Under the pieces are notes generated by a model, which saw nothing but the letters and a program-made list of their open reading frames with translations, made no database searches and was not told the DNA's origin. DNA of 42,919 nt from Flavobacteriales bacterium (GTDB lineage: Bacteria; Bacteroidota; Bacteroidia; Flavobacteriales_D; Sanyastnellaceae), in contig JAKMCX010000224.1 in NCBI GenBank assembly GCA_022428285.1, positions 1-42,919 on the forward strand, read 5' to 3'. Both the position numbers and the translations under genes were made by a program. Shown piece after piece: positions 1-8,558 of this stretch (within the stretch, counting starts at the first letter, position 1; every line of letters starts with the position of its first letter).

Positions 1-1
1 A

Positions 2-73
2 AATGGCGGCGGAGGTCAAAATGGAGGAGGAGGCCAAAACAGAGGTAGCGGCTCTTCCGGAAACCCCAGCTGA
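2..73 (+). CDS. C-terminal tail of a Gly/Asn/Gln-rich protein (partial)
   Basis: Frame 2 is open from the window edge and reads as a low-complexity tail with two GGGGQN-like units followed by a Ser/Gly stretch, ending in TGA at 71-73. It stops 3 nt before the msrB ATG, so the two genes are probably co-transcribed. Gly-rich tails of this sort occur on DEAD-box helicases and RNA-binding proteins, but nothing in the visible part identifies the family. Only the C-terminus is in the window. Confidence 0.55.
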   Translation, partial: NGGGGQNGGGGQNRGSGSSGNPS

Positions 74-76
74 GCC

Positions 77-469
77 ATGGAATCTCCCCTGAACAAGGAT
101 GACGCCTTTAGAAAAAAGCTGAGCCCAGAAGCCTACCGGGTTCTGAGGCAGAATGGCACAGAACGGCCCTTCTCAAGTGGGTTAAACCAAGAAACCCGCT
201 CAGGGACCTACCACTGTGCGGCATGCGACACGGCCTTGTTTGCCCATACAGCCAAGTTTGACGCTGGCTGCGGATGGCCCAGTTTTGATCAAGAGATCGA
301 CAGCGACCACATTCAGCGCATCACAGACACCAGTCATGGCATGATTCGCGTTGAAATCCGCTGCACAGAATGCGACTCACATTTGGGACATGTGTTTCCC
401 GACGGGCCTACAGAAACAGGAACCCGACATTGTGTGAATGGCGTATCGCTTTCGTTCAAACCCGATTAA
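77..469 (+). CDS. msrB: Peptide methionine-(R)-S-oxide reductase MsrB
   Basis: A 130-aa single-domain MsrB, which reduces the R epimer of methionine sulfoxide in proteins back to methionine and so repairs oxidative damage in the cytosol. Two zinc-binding CxxC pairs are visible (C47/C50 and C96/C99), with the family signature GCGWPSF at 64-70. The catalytic cysteine is C119 in the RHCVNG motif. No signal peptide is present and no MsrA domain is fused. The ATG lies 3 nt after the stop of the upstream Gly-rich gene. The gene converges on the sigma-factor operon; no clear terminator is visible in 470-602. Confidence 0.95.
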   Translation: MESPLNKDDAFRKKLSPEAYRVLRQNGTERPFSSGLNQETRSGTYHCAACDTALFAHTAKFDAGCGWPSFDQEIDSDHIQRITDTSHGMIRVEIRCTECDSHLGHVFPDGPTETGTRHCVNGVSLSFKPD

Positions 470-602
470 ATTCCAAGACTTTGGACTCCGGAAAGGACCG
501 GATTGCCTGAGAATCGCAACTGTCCCACCGTCGGCACCTCAATAAGCTCGTGACCCATGGGGACTAGCAAACAACGCGGGCAAGCAGACGGGGCTTGTGG
601 TT
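470..602. other. Convergent gap between msrB and the sigma operon
   Basis: 133 nt between the msrB stop and the end of the Spy-like gene. I see no strong hairpin with a T-run, no small ORF with a recognisable product and no repeat. Confidence 0.5.
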
Positions 603-1163
603 TTAGTCCGACCCAGATCCCTTGCCCATTTCTCCTGCTGGGTACCGGTGTTTTTTAGACATCCGTGCTTCCATTCGCTCAAGCACCACCCGCTTGAACT
701 TCCTTCGGGCTTCTAAGCACTTCATGGCCAAATCAGGACCGAACTCATCGGCCAATTCTCGGAGAAGGTCGGCCCGTTGGCGGGTTTGCTCCAATTCAAC
801 GGCCAAGAGCGCTTCCAAAGCAGCATTGAACTCGGACACGCTCTTTTTCGATGCGTCTTTGAGCTCCCTTCTGAGTTTCCGCTGTTCCACCTCTATTTCA
901 GCCTGCTCCTCTGCTGTCCCATTGAAAATGAAGCGAAACCGCTCGGACTCCTTCTCATCCAACTTCAACTCCTCTGTGATGAACGCCAAGGACATGCCAT
1001 GCATCCGGGCACGTGATGCGGAATCCGGCAGTTGATCCGGGTGTCCAGAAAACGCGTGCCGCTGCGATGGCCTGTGCGACTGCGCCGAGACAGGCGCCAT
1101 ACAAGACAGAAACAGCAAAGCCAGAATGCCCATCGAGAGGGAGCAGTTCTTCATCTTGTTCAT
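603..1163 (-). CDS. Spy/CpxP-like periplasmic protein of the ECF sigma operon
   Basis: About 186 aa from the ATG at 1163. That start places an N-terminal signal peptide (MNKMKNCSLSMGILALLFLS, ending near VSAQ) at the very beginning; a GTG at 1205 would add 14 residues and overlap the upstream stop. The mature part is helical and highly charged, with a Glu/Lys/Arg-rich stretch around residues 70-150 resembling the LTxxQ/Spy fold of periplasmic stress proteins. It is the last gene after an ECF sigma factor and a small membrane protein. This three-gene order is common in Bacteroidota, where the third gene is often annotated as a sensor of ECF-type sigma factor. A role in sensing periplasmic stress is inferred from that order. 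Confidence 0.72.
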   Translation of the reverse strand: MNKMKNCSLSMGILALLFLSCMAPVSAQSHRPSQRHAFSGHPDQLPDSASRARMHGMSLAFITEELKLDEKESERFRFIFNGTAEEQAEIEVEQRKLRRELKDASKKSVSEFNAALEALLAVELEQTRQRADLLRELADEFGPDLAMKCLEARRKFKRVVLERMEARMSKKHRYPAGEMGKGSGSD

Positions 1164-1198
1164 GGTGGTTGTGTTGTTTTTAGTTTCATCCAAACGTG

Positions 1199-1516
1199 CT
1201 ACCACTCTTCGTCCAGATCAGAAAAAAACGCTTCATCTTCTACCAACAGATTGGACAATTGCGAGATCTCCTCATCCGACAGCGCCTCCAACTGACACAA
1301 GAAAGTCTGGCAAGGCTCGGTCTGAACCTCGAAGAGCATGAACCCCGCGATGCCGATCAAAACGGCTGCCGCTGCTGCCAACCTCCACACTGAGATCCTG
1401 CGCGCATCCCGGCCTTGATGGATGCCAAGCTGAACAGCTTGCCATGCCGCATCAATTTGCTCGGGCTGACAACGAAAGCCGTCGTCTTGTGTCCTGTGCT
1501 GATTCAGGTTCATCAT
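1199..1516 (-). CDS. Small single-pass membrane protein, putative anti-sigma partner
   Basis: A 105-aa protein (ATG ATG at 1516/1513). The N-terminal ~42 residues are soluble. One membrane helix (AAAAAVLIGIAGFMLFEV) lies near 47-64, followed by a short acidic tail (LSDEEISQLSNLLVEDEAFF) outside. This is the layout of a short membrane anti-sigma factor, with an N-terminal cytoplasmic part and an extracytoplasmic C-terminus. No HxxxCxxC zinc anti-sigma motif is seen, so the assignment rests on topology and on its position 28 nt downstream of the sigma gene. Two cysteines (in PCQTFLC) sit just beyond the helix and could form a disulfide. It does not match any family I recognise by sequence. Confidence 0.68.
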   Translation of the reverse strand: MMNLNQHRTQDDGFRCQPEQIDAAWQAVQLGIHQGRDARRISVWRLAAAAAVLIGIAGFMLFEVQTEPCQTFLCQLEALSDEEISQLSNLLVEDEAFFSDLDEEW

Positions 1517-1544
1517 GGGTTAAACGTCTTGAAATCGGCTGGGT

Positions 1545-2120
1545 TTAATGGCCGGTGATCATTTCCGCAGCTTGTCCTTGAATGAAGGATTCAATCTTCT
1601 TGCGGGCATGGTGAAAGGAAGCCTTCAATGCTCCTTCTGATTTGCCCGTTTCTTTGGCCAATTCCGCATAGGACCGTCCACCGAAGTAACGGGCTTGAAA
1701 CACCCACCTTTGTCGGGGTGGCAAAGTGGAAATCGCCGCGTGCAAACGGGCCAAAATCACATCTCCGTCAAAATCGGGTGAAGACAAGACCTGGGCTGTA
1801 CGCTCCTCCAGAACGACGTCCAAGGGCGCCATCCTCCTGAGGTTTCTTTTGCGTACGGCATCCACGGAAGCGTTGCGTGTGATTTTGAGCAGCCAGGCGA
1901 CGCGCTGAGGGCCATTGCCTTCGAAAGAAGACCACGCCTTCCAAGCTTTGATGAACACCTGTTGGGCCACATCCTCGGCGTCCTCCGGCACGAGCAACAT
2001 TCTTCTGGATTGGGCCAGGACAAGCGCATAGTGCTTCCTCATCCAAGGCTCAAATTCAACCTCCGAAGGGTTCGCTGGATCGTCCAAGTCGGGAGAAGGG
2101 GAATTGCGCACTTGAATCAA
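1545..2120 (-). CDS. ECF-type RNA polymerase sigma factor
   Basis: Extracytoplasmic-function sigma-70 factor, up to 191 aa. Region 2 spans about 28-95 and contains DAEDVAQQVFIKAW (47-60), the core-binding and -10-recognition segment. Region 4 spans about 124-178, with LPPRQRWVF at 133-141 and a helix-turn-helix around SYAELAKETGKSEGAL (150-165) for -35 recognition. The start is uncertain: the frame opens after a TGA and contains TTG at 2120, GTG at 2111 and the first ATG at 2042. The ATG would still keep almost all of region 2. It begins about 22 nt after suhB and is followed by a small membrane protein and a Spy-like protein, suggesting envelope-stress control. The regulon is unknown. Confidence 0.9.
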   Translation of the reverse strand: MIQVRNSPSPDLDDPANPSEVEFEPWMRKHYALVLAQSRRMLLVPEDAEDVAQQVFIKAWKAWSSFEGNGPQRVAWLLKITRNASVDAVRKRNLRRMAPLDVVLEERTAQVLSSPDFDGDVILARLHAAISTLPPRQRWVFQARYFGGRSYAELAKETGKSEGALKASFHHARKKIESFIQGQAAEMITGH

Positions 2121-2142
2121 GAACGTATTCGAACCAAAAGGT

Positions 2143-2949
2143 TTAACCGAATGCGGATCGAATCACCCCAGCGCTCTCCGTGAACACCCCCGGAGAAGAC
2201 GCGAGGACCTCCTTGCCCGACAAAAGGAAACCAGGCTCTGATTGACCCGAAAACCCAGAAATATTTCCACCTGCCTCTGAAACCAAAATCAAGCCAGCAG
2301 CAATGTCCCAAGGCTGGAGGCTGTATTCAAAAAAGACATCGAACCGCCCACAGGCAACGTATGCCAAATCAATGGCCGCAGACCCCATTCTGCGCAAGCC
2401 CCTTGTTCCTTTTGCAAACGCCGTGAGCGCCTTCAAATATTCCGGCATGCGCTCAAAGTCCCAGTGGGGAAAGCCTGTGGCGATGAGGGCGTCAGACAGC
2501 TCTTCTCTTGGGCCGCACCGTATGGGCTTCCCGTTTAAGTGAGCTCCGCCGTCTTTGCTGGCCGTGAAACATTCGTCCCGATTCGGATCAAATACAATGC
2601 CCAAAACGGGGGTATCCCCATCCACCAAGGCGACAGAAACACAGAAGACAGGCAGTCCATGGATCAGGTTGGTCGTCCCATCCAATGGGTCGATGACCCA
2701 ACGGTAACGCGCACCTTCTGGAGCACTTGCAGTGCCTTCCTCTGCCAAAAACCCTGCCTCGGGAAAGACCAGAGAAAGCCCGCTGACCAAACGGGCTTCT
2801 GCCGTTTTGTCCACATGGCTCACCAATGAGTTCAGCCCCTTCGTTTCGATTTCAGAAGGGTTGACCCGCTGGTCGAGCAAGTACATTCCGACAGGCCGCA
2901 CCACAAGCTCTGCGGCAGCCAAAACACTTAGGAGTTGTGTTGATTCCAT
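2143..2949 (-). CDS. suhB: Inositol monophosphatase family protein
   Basis: A 268-aa metal-dependent sugar phosphatase of the IMPase/SuhB family. Catalytic signatures are E70-E71 (metal ligand), DPLDGTTN at 87-94 (metal and phosphate site) and WDIAAG at 214-219 followed by a Gly-rich segment. Substrates in this family include inositol-1-phosphate and related sugar phosphates; SuhB also affects ribosomal RNA transcription in enterobacteria, which cannot be assumed here. The ATG lies 2 nt after the lgt stop, so translation is probably coupled within the mtaB-lgt-suhB run. Length is normal for the family. Confidence 0.92.
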   Translation of the reverse strand: MESTQLLSVLAAAELVVRPVGMYLLDQRVNPSEIETKGLNSLVSHVDKTAEARLVSGLSLVFPEAGFLAEEGTASAPEGARYRWVIDPLDGTTNLIHGLPVFCVSVALVDGDTPVLGIVFDPNRDECFTASKDGGAHLNGKPIRCGPREELSDALIATGFPHWDFERMPEYLKALTAFAKGTRGLRRMGSAAIDLAYVACGRFDVFFEYSLQPWDIAAGLILVSEAGGNISGFSGQSEPGFLLSGKEVLASSPGVFTESAGVIRSAFG

Positions 2950-2951
2950 GT

Positions 2952-4178
2952 TTAACGGCCCAGGCGTCGAAGCAGCGATTTCTTGTTCACCAAGAGCAGC
3001 AGCACCAGACCCGATATAAATGTCAATGAAGCGATCAACTCCGCCTGTGTCATGACCTTGCCCATAAACTCCATGGGTGCATTGACCCGAATCTTCTCAA
3101 TCCAGAAACGCTCCATTCCATTGAACATGAGGTACACAGAAAATAGGGTTCCCGGCACCTTCCAGCGTTTCCGCATGGCCCACAAAAAGGCAAAAATGAC
3201 CACCGCCATTGTCGTCTCATAAAACGAAGTGGGGTAGACTCCTGGAGAGAGGTAGGTCCCGAACCCTTCAAAAATGGGCCAAGGGTCGGACTCGGTGATC
3301 AACTTGCCCGTGTACCCCGCCGGGCGGGGTCCAAAAACGGCATTGACATTGTTTGGAAACTGGTAGCTCCACATCCAATCAGGGGCCCAGGAAAGCCAGT
3401 TGGGTTTGGGGTTCGGGTTGGGGATGCCCCAATCGCCATCTCCACTGATTTGGCATCCAATGCGGCCAATGCCGTATGCGAGCATCAAGCCCGGTGCCGT
3501 GGCATCTGCCAGGTTCAAAAAAGGAATGCCATGGCGCTTGGCATAAACCGCGACAGCCAGGCCGCCCACAATCAATCCACCATAAATGGTGAGCCCCCCC
3601 AAAAAACCTTGCAATGAAGGTGCCGTGAAAAAGGCCACCATCTCTTCAGGGTATTCGAGCAAATGGAAAAACTTGGCCCCTAAAACGCCTCCGACAGCGG
3701 CATACAGCGTGATGTTTCCCGTGCGTTCCCAAGGGTGAACCTTGACCATTTCTTTGCGCGGTGTTTCCAGGCGTTGGGCCATGTCCTCCCGGTAACGCAA
3801 ATAGCCGAACAACACCGCACCAACCAACCCCATCAGAGGATAACCTTCCCCGCTAAACAGATGCTGCTGTGGAGGTCCACCTGCACTGAAGAGGGCAGAG
3901 GCATTCCACAAAAGCCATGTCACTTTCCATCCCAACAACAGGCCCAAAAAAGCGCTGGAACCCCAGGCCAATGGCCCCGCGGCCTTGCCCACCCATTGCT
4001 CGCGTTCGGTCGCTTGGAGTTCCCCTTCGGACTCCCGTCTTTTCAAATCGCTTTTGAGCAAGCTGCCTCCAGCGACAAACGCCAAAGCAACCATCAATCC
4101 AAACGAGTTGACCAGTTTGAAAGCGGGGATGTCCCAGCCAAAAAGGTCCAGAAATAAGAAATACAGATTGGGATACAC
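2952..4178 (-). CDS. lgt: Prolipoprotein diacylglyceryl transferase Lgt (long form)
   Basis: Transfers diacylglycerol from phosphatidylglycerol to the lipobox cysteine of prelipoproteins at the inner membrane, the first step of lipoprotein maturation. The family core is seen in the GLMLAYGIGRIGCQISGDGD segment and in several hydrophobic helices. I chose the GTG at 4178 (408 aa): its start, VYPNLYFLFLDLFGWDIP, matches the typical N-terminus of Bacteroidota Lgt. The ATG at 4265 would overlap the end of mtaB by about 70 nt and add 29 non-membrane residues. The protein is much longer than E. coli Lgt (291 aa). Most of the extra length is a charged linker (LKRRESEGELQATEREQW) and further hydrophobic segments in the N-terminal half, plus a loop rich in Pro/Trp around the active site. 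Confidence 0.9.
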   Translation of the reverse strand: MYPNLYFLFLDLFGWDIPAFKLVNSFGLMVALAFVAGGSLLKSDLKRRESEGELQATEREQWVGKAAGPLAWGSSAFLGLLLGWKVTWLLWNASALFSAGGPPQQHLFSGEGYPLMGLVGAVLFGYLRYREDMAQRLETPRKEMVKVHPWERTGNITLYAAVGGVLGAKFFHLLEYPEEMVAFFTAPSLQGFLGGLTIYGGLIVGGLAVAVYAKRHGIPFLNLADATAPGLMLAYGIGRIGCQISGDGDWGIPNPNPKPNWLSWAPDWMWSYQFPNNVNAVFGPRPAGYTGKLITESDPWPIFEGFGTYLSPGVYPTSFYETTMAVVIFAFLWAMRKRWKVPGTLFSVYLMFNGMERFWIEKIRVNAPMEFMGKVMTQAELIASLTFISGLVLLLLVNKKSLLRRLGR

Positions 4179-4194
4179 AGTGCGAATTTGACGG

Positions 4195-5538
4195 TCAAGG
4201 TAGCCACTCCGACACCTGACCTTGCATGCGTCCTTGGGACATTGCCCCCAATGCCACTGGGACAATGGTTCCGGGCTGCACCTCGGCCAGTCCGCCTACA
4301 GAAACCCGGACATACTCGGGCGTGTAACCCAAACGGCGCCCTTGCCCGTCTTCTTCGCCTTCGAGCAGGACAGGACGAACAGAACCTTCAAATTTGGCCG
4401 CATGTGCCCACTGCTTTTTGAGGCTCATTTGACGCAGCACTTTGTTGCGGGCCTTCCTCACAGGAACAGGCACCACTTCGTCGATGCGGAGTGCGGTCGT
4501 TTTGGGACGTTCACTGTAGGTGAAAACATGAAAGTATGCTGCTGGCAAATCAGCCAAGAAAGAAGCGGTCTCTTGAAACTCGGTTTCTCCTTCACCCGGA
4601 AAACCCACAATCACGTCAATGCCAATGGCCGCATCGGGCATTCGGCTCACGATGTGGTTCACACGCTCCTTGTAAAGGTCGGTGCGGTACCTGCGGCGCA
4701 TCGCCGACAAGATGCGATCGCTGCCACTCTGAAGGGGAATGTGGAAATGGGGCTGGAATTTGGCCGAATCTGCCACAAAATCAATCAAAGCCTCGGAGAG
4801 CAAATTCGGTTCGATGGAACTGATGCGAAAACGCTCAATGCTGTGCAACAGCGGGTCGGTCTCCAACGCTTGACACAACGACAACAGGTCTTCGCCCTGG
4901 GCCTTGCCAAAGTCACCAATGTTGACCCCAGTAAGCACAATCTCTCGTGCACCTTCAACGGCTGCCTTGCGCGCTTCCACCAGCGTGGATTCAATGTCCG
5001 CACTGCGGGACCGACCTCGGGCCAGCGGGATGGTACAGAATGCACAGAAATAATCGCAACCGTCTTGAACCTTCAAAAAACTGCGGGTTCGGTCCCCTGA
5101 ACTCACTGCGGGATGAAAGGAGGTGACTTCCCGTATCTCGCCGCGGTGCACCACACCACGTCCGCGAAGTTTCGCCTCTGCACTCAGCGTCTGGCGTTGC
5201 TCAACGTACCCCGCCAAGTTGAATTTCTCCTGGGCACCCAGCACCAAGTCCACGCCTTCAATTTCCGAAATCTCATCCGGTTTGAGTTGGGCGTAGCATC
5301 CGATGACAACCACAGTCGATTCAGGATTCGCAGCCTTGGCCCTGCGCACAATGTTGCGGCATTTGGCATCGGCATGGTCGGTTACGCTGCAAGTATTGAC
5401 GACCACCACGTCGGCACCTTCTTCTGTGCTGACCCTGGCGTAACCGGCTTCCAACAAACCATTGGCCAAGGCGCTGCTCTCCGAAAAATTCAGCTTACAA
5501 CCCAAGGTTTCAAATGCCACACGGCCCTGATTTGCCAT
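4195..5538 (-). CDS. mtaB: tRNA (N6-threonylcarbamoyladenosine(37)-C2)-methylthiotransferase MtaB
   Basis: A radical-SAM methylthiotransferase of 447 aa. The N-terminal UPF0004 domain has cluster-binding cysteines C14, C50 and C81 (TLGCKLNF, VNTCSV, GCYAQL). The radical-SAM domain has C161-x3-C165-x2-C168 (CDYFCAFC). A C-terminal TRAM-like part follows residue ~380. LGCKLN and VNTCSVT are typical of MtaB (t6A to ms2t6A at A37) rather than MiaB or RimO. The substrate t6A needs TsaC, also in this window (29576-30175). The gene heads the minus-strand run down to the sigma operon; a divergent gap of 104 nt separates it from the T9SS gene at 5643. Confidence 0.92.
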   Translation of the reverse strand: MANQGRVAFETLGCKLNFSESSALANGLLEAGYARVSTEEGADVVVVNTCSVTDHADAKCRNIVRRAKAANPESTVVVIGCYAQLKPDEISEIEGVDLVLGAQEKFNLAGYVEQRQTLSAEAKLRGRGVVHRGEIREVTSFHPAVSSGDRTRSFLKVQDGCDYFCAFCTIPLARGRSRSADIESTLVEARKAAVEGAREIVLTGVNIGDFGKAQGEDLLSLCQALETDPLLHSIERFRISSIEPNLLSEALIDFVADSAKFQPHFHIPLQSGSDRILSAMRRRYRTDLYKERVNHIVSRMPDAAIGIDVIVGFPGEGETEFQETASFLADLPAAYFHVFTYSERPKTTALRIDEVVPVPVRKARNKVLRQMSLKKQWAHAAKFEGSVRPVLLEGEEDGQGRRLGYTPEYVRVSVGGLAEVQPGTIVPVALGAMSQGRMQGQVSEWLP

Positions 5539-5642
5539 TTCACAAAATTACGGGCAACCAAATGACCTCTTGGATTGTTGTGGCAGAGAAATCTCCGCAA
5601 GTTATGTCTCCACGTATCTTGCGGCCCTGCAAACCACCAAGG

Positions 5643-8492
5643 ATGAACCAAACCAGCCTTTCTTTTTTATCAGCATTGCTTCTGAGCAGTGCTTTTCTGT
5701 CTGCCCAGACTTTCAACCTCAACACTGAATTGCTCAACGGCTCCTACAACAGCGGGGGACCCATTGGATTCATCGATGTGGACAATGACGGGTTGGATGA
5801 CATTGTCATTTTCGACCAAGGAGATGACGTCAACATTTTGTACCAAACCAGCTCTGGTTTCAACCCCGTTCATTACGGTCAGGTGAGCAGCAGCAACCAA
5901 TGGGGCGCTTGCATCGGTGACATCGACAACGATGGCATCAAGGACGTATTCGCCGGAGGAAGCTATGATGGTGTGCACCTGATGCGCATCGGCACTGGGG
6001 GCAATTTCCAGATGGACGAGCTCGACAACGGCCAGATGTTCATGCAGGCGTGCAACATGGCTGACTTGGACAACGATGGCGTCCTCGACGCTTTCGGTTG
6101 CCATGACGACGCCCTGAGCCGGATGTGGAAGGGAGAAGCAGGAGGGGTTCCCGCCAACGACCAAATGCTCATTCCATTGACCGATTACGATTTCAGCGGT
6201 TACCCCGATACCGACCACAGCGGTAACTACGGCACCGTATTCTCTGACTTCGACAGCGATGGTGATGTGGACCTGTTCATCGCCAAGTGCCGCCAATTTG
6301 TGAGTGACCCTAACGACCCGCGCAGGATCAACCAATTGTGGGTGAACGACGGCCAAGGCGGTTGGACAGAAGAAGCCCTCGAGCGCGGCCTCGTATTCTA
6401 CGAGCAAAGCTGGACGGCTGACTTTGGTGACATCGACAACGATGGAGACATGGACATCGCAGTGACCAACCACAGCACTTCGATGTTCCTCCTCGAGAAC
6501 GACGGCAACGGCTACTTCACGGACATCACCGAAGGAAGCGGCATGGACGTCAGCGGTTTCTTCTTGCAAAGCAAGTTTGAAGATTTTGACAACGACGGGT
6601 TCTTGGATTTCATCACCTCGGGAGACAACAGTTCCAACTTCTACTTCAAGGGCAACGGAGACGGCACCTTTGAACAACTGAGCTGGCCGTTTTCGTGGGA
6701 CGATGCCATGCTCAGCTTTGCGACCGGTGACTTCGGAAATGATGGTCAAATGGACCTCATTGCGAGCTACGGCAGCGTCTATGTGAGTCCTGACAACAAC
6801 AATCCAGACCAGCTCTACATCAACGAAGGCAACGACAACCATTGGGTGAGCTTTGACCTCCAAGGCATCATCTCCAACAGCGACGCCGTTGGCGCTCAAG
6901 TGGCCATCTACGGCCCTTGGGGAATACAGCTTCGGGACGTGCGGTCCGGTGAAAGCTACGGCATCACTTGCACCAGCCATCCCCACTTCGGCCTCGGAAC
7001 AGCCGACCACATCGACAGCGCCGTGGTTCATTTCCCAAGCGGGTTTACCGTTACCCTGGAGGACCCCGCCATCGATACCTACCACAACGTACTCGAAGCG
7101 CCCTGTCAAGTTGGTGCCTTTGACCTCGCCCTGGAAGGAGCCTCAGTTTTGTGCCCAGGGGAAAGCGCTACGCTCACCGCTCCCGGTGGATTTACCAGTT
7201 ACGACTGGAGCAATGGTGCTGACGGTGATGCCATATCAGTAGGGGAGACCGGCAACTACACGGTTTTGGTTTACGACAGCGAAGGTTGCGCAGGCGTATC
7301 CAACCCCATTTCCATCGAGGTATATGAGCCCGAGGTTCCCACCATCTCCATTGACGGTGACGTCAAACTTTGCGAAGGCGAGAGTGTGACTTTGATCTGC
7401 AGCAGCGCCCCTGGTTACGAATGGAGCACGGGAGCCACCGACCAAAGCATCTTGGTCACCGAGCCAGGAACGTATTCAGTTTCGGTCGATGGCGAATGTT
7501 CAGACCCTACGGCATCCGAAGACGTTTTAGTGGAAGTATACAATGCTCCAGAGACCCCCGTTGTGGAGGACAGCAGCATCCCAGCTCCAGCCAGCACCAA
7601 CCTCACTTTTGACGGCAACGAACTGCATTGGTTCGACAGCGAATCCAGCGAGACCCCCATCTTCATTGGAAACGCTTTTGAAACACCCGTCCTCGAAAGC
7701 ACCACCACTTTCTGGGTCGAAGACGTCATCAACCACGGCTTGGAGGTGGCCACAGGCGGCTCGTCTGCGCAAGACGAAGGCCAGTACCACAACAACAGCA
7801 ATTACTGGTTGCGTTTTGATGCCTACCAAGACATCGTGATCCAATCGGTGAAGGTGTTTGCCAACAGCGAAGGCGAGCGCACAGTAGCTGTGATTGACGG
7901 AGCAGGCAATGTCCTGGACGAAGTCACCGTGAACGTACCAGAGGGTGAAAGCACCATCCAACTCGACCTCGAGGCGCCCGAAGGAACAGGCCTTGGATTG
8001 CGCAGCCTCGATGGCAATCCCCAACTTTGGCGCGATGGCCAAGGAAGCAACCTGGCTTTTCCCTTTGAAATCGGAGGATTGGCCACCATCACTTCCTCTA
8101 GCGTCAACAACCCCAGCAACGCGACCAACTACTATTACTTCTTCTACGATTGGACGGTGGCCACACAAGCTGTAGCCTGCGCCTCTGACCGCATCCCTGT
8201 CACCGTGACGGTGGAAGTCTCAGGCATCGACGACCTGACCGTTTTGGAAGGCGCCCTTTCCTTGCACCCCAATCCGTCCAACGGCATCTTCCAATTGAAT
8301 TGGACCGGTGCAGGTTTCGGTGCGGCAACGTGTGAGGTCGTGGACATGTCCGGACGCATCTTGTACAGCAAGCAAGCCAACGGTGCCGCTGAATTGGGAT
8401 CCCTCGATCTGACAGGGCTACCCCGTGGCGTCCACATCCTGCGGCTCACCAGCGACCAAGGCACGGCATCTGCCCGCATTGTGTTGCGCTGA
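5643..8492 (+). CDS. T9SS-exported FG-GAP/ASPIC-UnbV repeat protein (949 aa)
   Basis: Secreted protein with a signal peptide (MNQTSLSFLSALLLSSAFLS, cut before AQ), which fixes the start at 5643 rather than further upstream. Residues ~30-390 hold FG-GAP/VCBS repeats with Ca-binding D-x-DxDG loops (DVDNDGLDD, DIDNDGIKD, DFDSDGDVD). These should fold into a beta-propeller like the integrin alpha or CRTAC1 head. About 395-480 is an ASPIC/UnbV domain (SYGITCTSHPHFGLG ... AVVHFPSG). Two Ig/PKD-like segments with short cysteines follow, then a region resembling a jelly-roll. The last ~75 residues (LHPNPSNGIFQLNW ... ARIVLR) are a T9SS type A sorting domain. It is a paralogue of the three proteins at 15430-24614, although its N-terminus differs. 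Likely surface or released; ligand unknown. Confidence 0.92.
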   Translation: MNQTSLSFLSALLLSSAFLSAQTFNLNTELLNGSYNSGGPIGFIDVDNDGLDDIVIFDQGDDVNILYQTSSGFNPVHYGQVSSSNQWGACIGDIDNDGIKDVFAGGSYDGVHLMRIGTGGNFQMDELDNGQMFMQACNMADLDNDGVLDAFGCHDDALSRMWKGEAGGVPANDQMLIPLTDYDFSGYPDTDHSGNYGTVFSDFDSDGDVDLFIAKCRQFVSDPNDPRRINQLWVNDGQGGWTEEALERGLVFYEQSWTADFGDIDNDGDMDIAVTNHSTSMFLLENDGNGYFTDITEGSGMDVSGFFLQSKFEDFDNDGFLDFITSGDNSSNFYFKGNGDGTFEQLSWPFSWDDAMLSFATGDFGNDGQMDLIASYGSVYVSPDNNNPDQLYINEGNDNHWVSFDLQGIISNSDAVGAQVAIYGPWGIQLRDVRSGESYGITCTSHPHFGLGTADHIDSAVVHFPSGFTVTLEDPAIDTYHNVLEAPCQVGAFDLALEGASVLCPGESATLTAPGGFTSYDWSNGADGDAISVGETGNYTVLVYDSEGCAGVSNPISIEVYEPEVPTISIDGDVKLCEGESVTLICSSAPGYEWSTGATDQSILVTEPGTYSVSVDGECSDPTASEDVLVEVYNAPETPVVEDSSIPAPASTNLTFDGNELHWFDSESSETPIFIGNAFETPVLESTTTFWVEDVINHGLEVATGGSSAQDEGQYHNNSNYWLRFDAYQDIVIQSVKVFANSEGERTVAVIDGAGNVLDEVTVNVPEGESTIQLDLEAPEGTGLGLRSLDGNPQLWRDGQGSNLAFPFEIGGLATITSSSVNNPSNATNYYYFFYDWTVATQAVACASDRIPVTVTVEVSGIDDLTVLEGALSLHPNPSNGIFQLNWTGAGFGAATCEVVDMSGRILYSKQANGAAELGSLDLTGLPRGVHILRLTSDQGTASARIVLR

Positions 8493-8514
8493 TTACAGCT
8501 AAATCTCATTCAAG

Positions 8515-8548
8515 GACCCCGCTCGGTTTTCGAGCGGGGTCTTTTTTA
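8515..8548 (+). terminator. Rho-independent terminator after the 949-aa T9SS gene
   Basis: An 11-bp perfect GC-rich stem (GACCCCGCTCG, 8515-8525, with CGAGCGGGGTC, 8531-8541), a 5-nt loop GTTTT, and a run of T from 8542. It lies 22 nt after the stop at 8492 and 10 nt before the start of the cytochrome gene. The two T9SS genes are therefore probably separate transcripts, unless read-through occurs. Confidence 0.92.
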
Positions 8549-8558
8549 TCATTGGAAC

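Noticed and set aside
5670-7109. A 479-aa open frame on the minus strand
   Set aside because: It lies antisense within the 949-aa FG-GAP gene, is Val/Ala/Glu/His-rich with no motif, and comes from the repetitive D-x-D codon pattern on the other strand.
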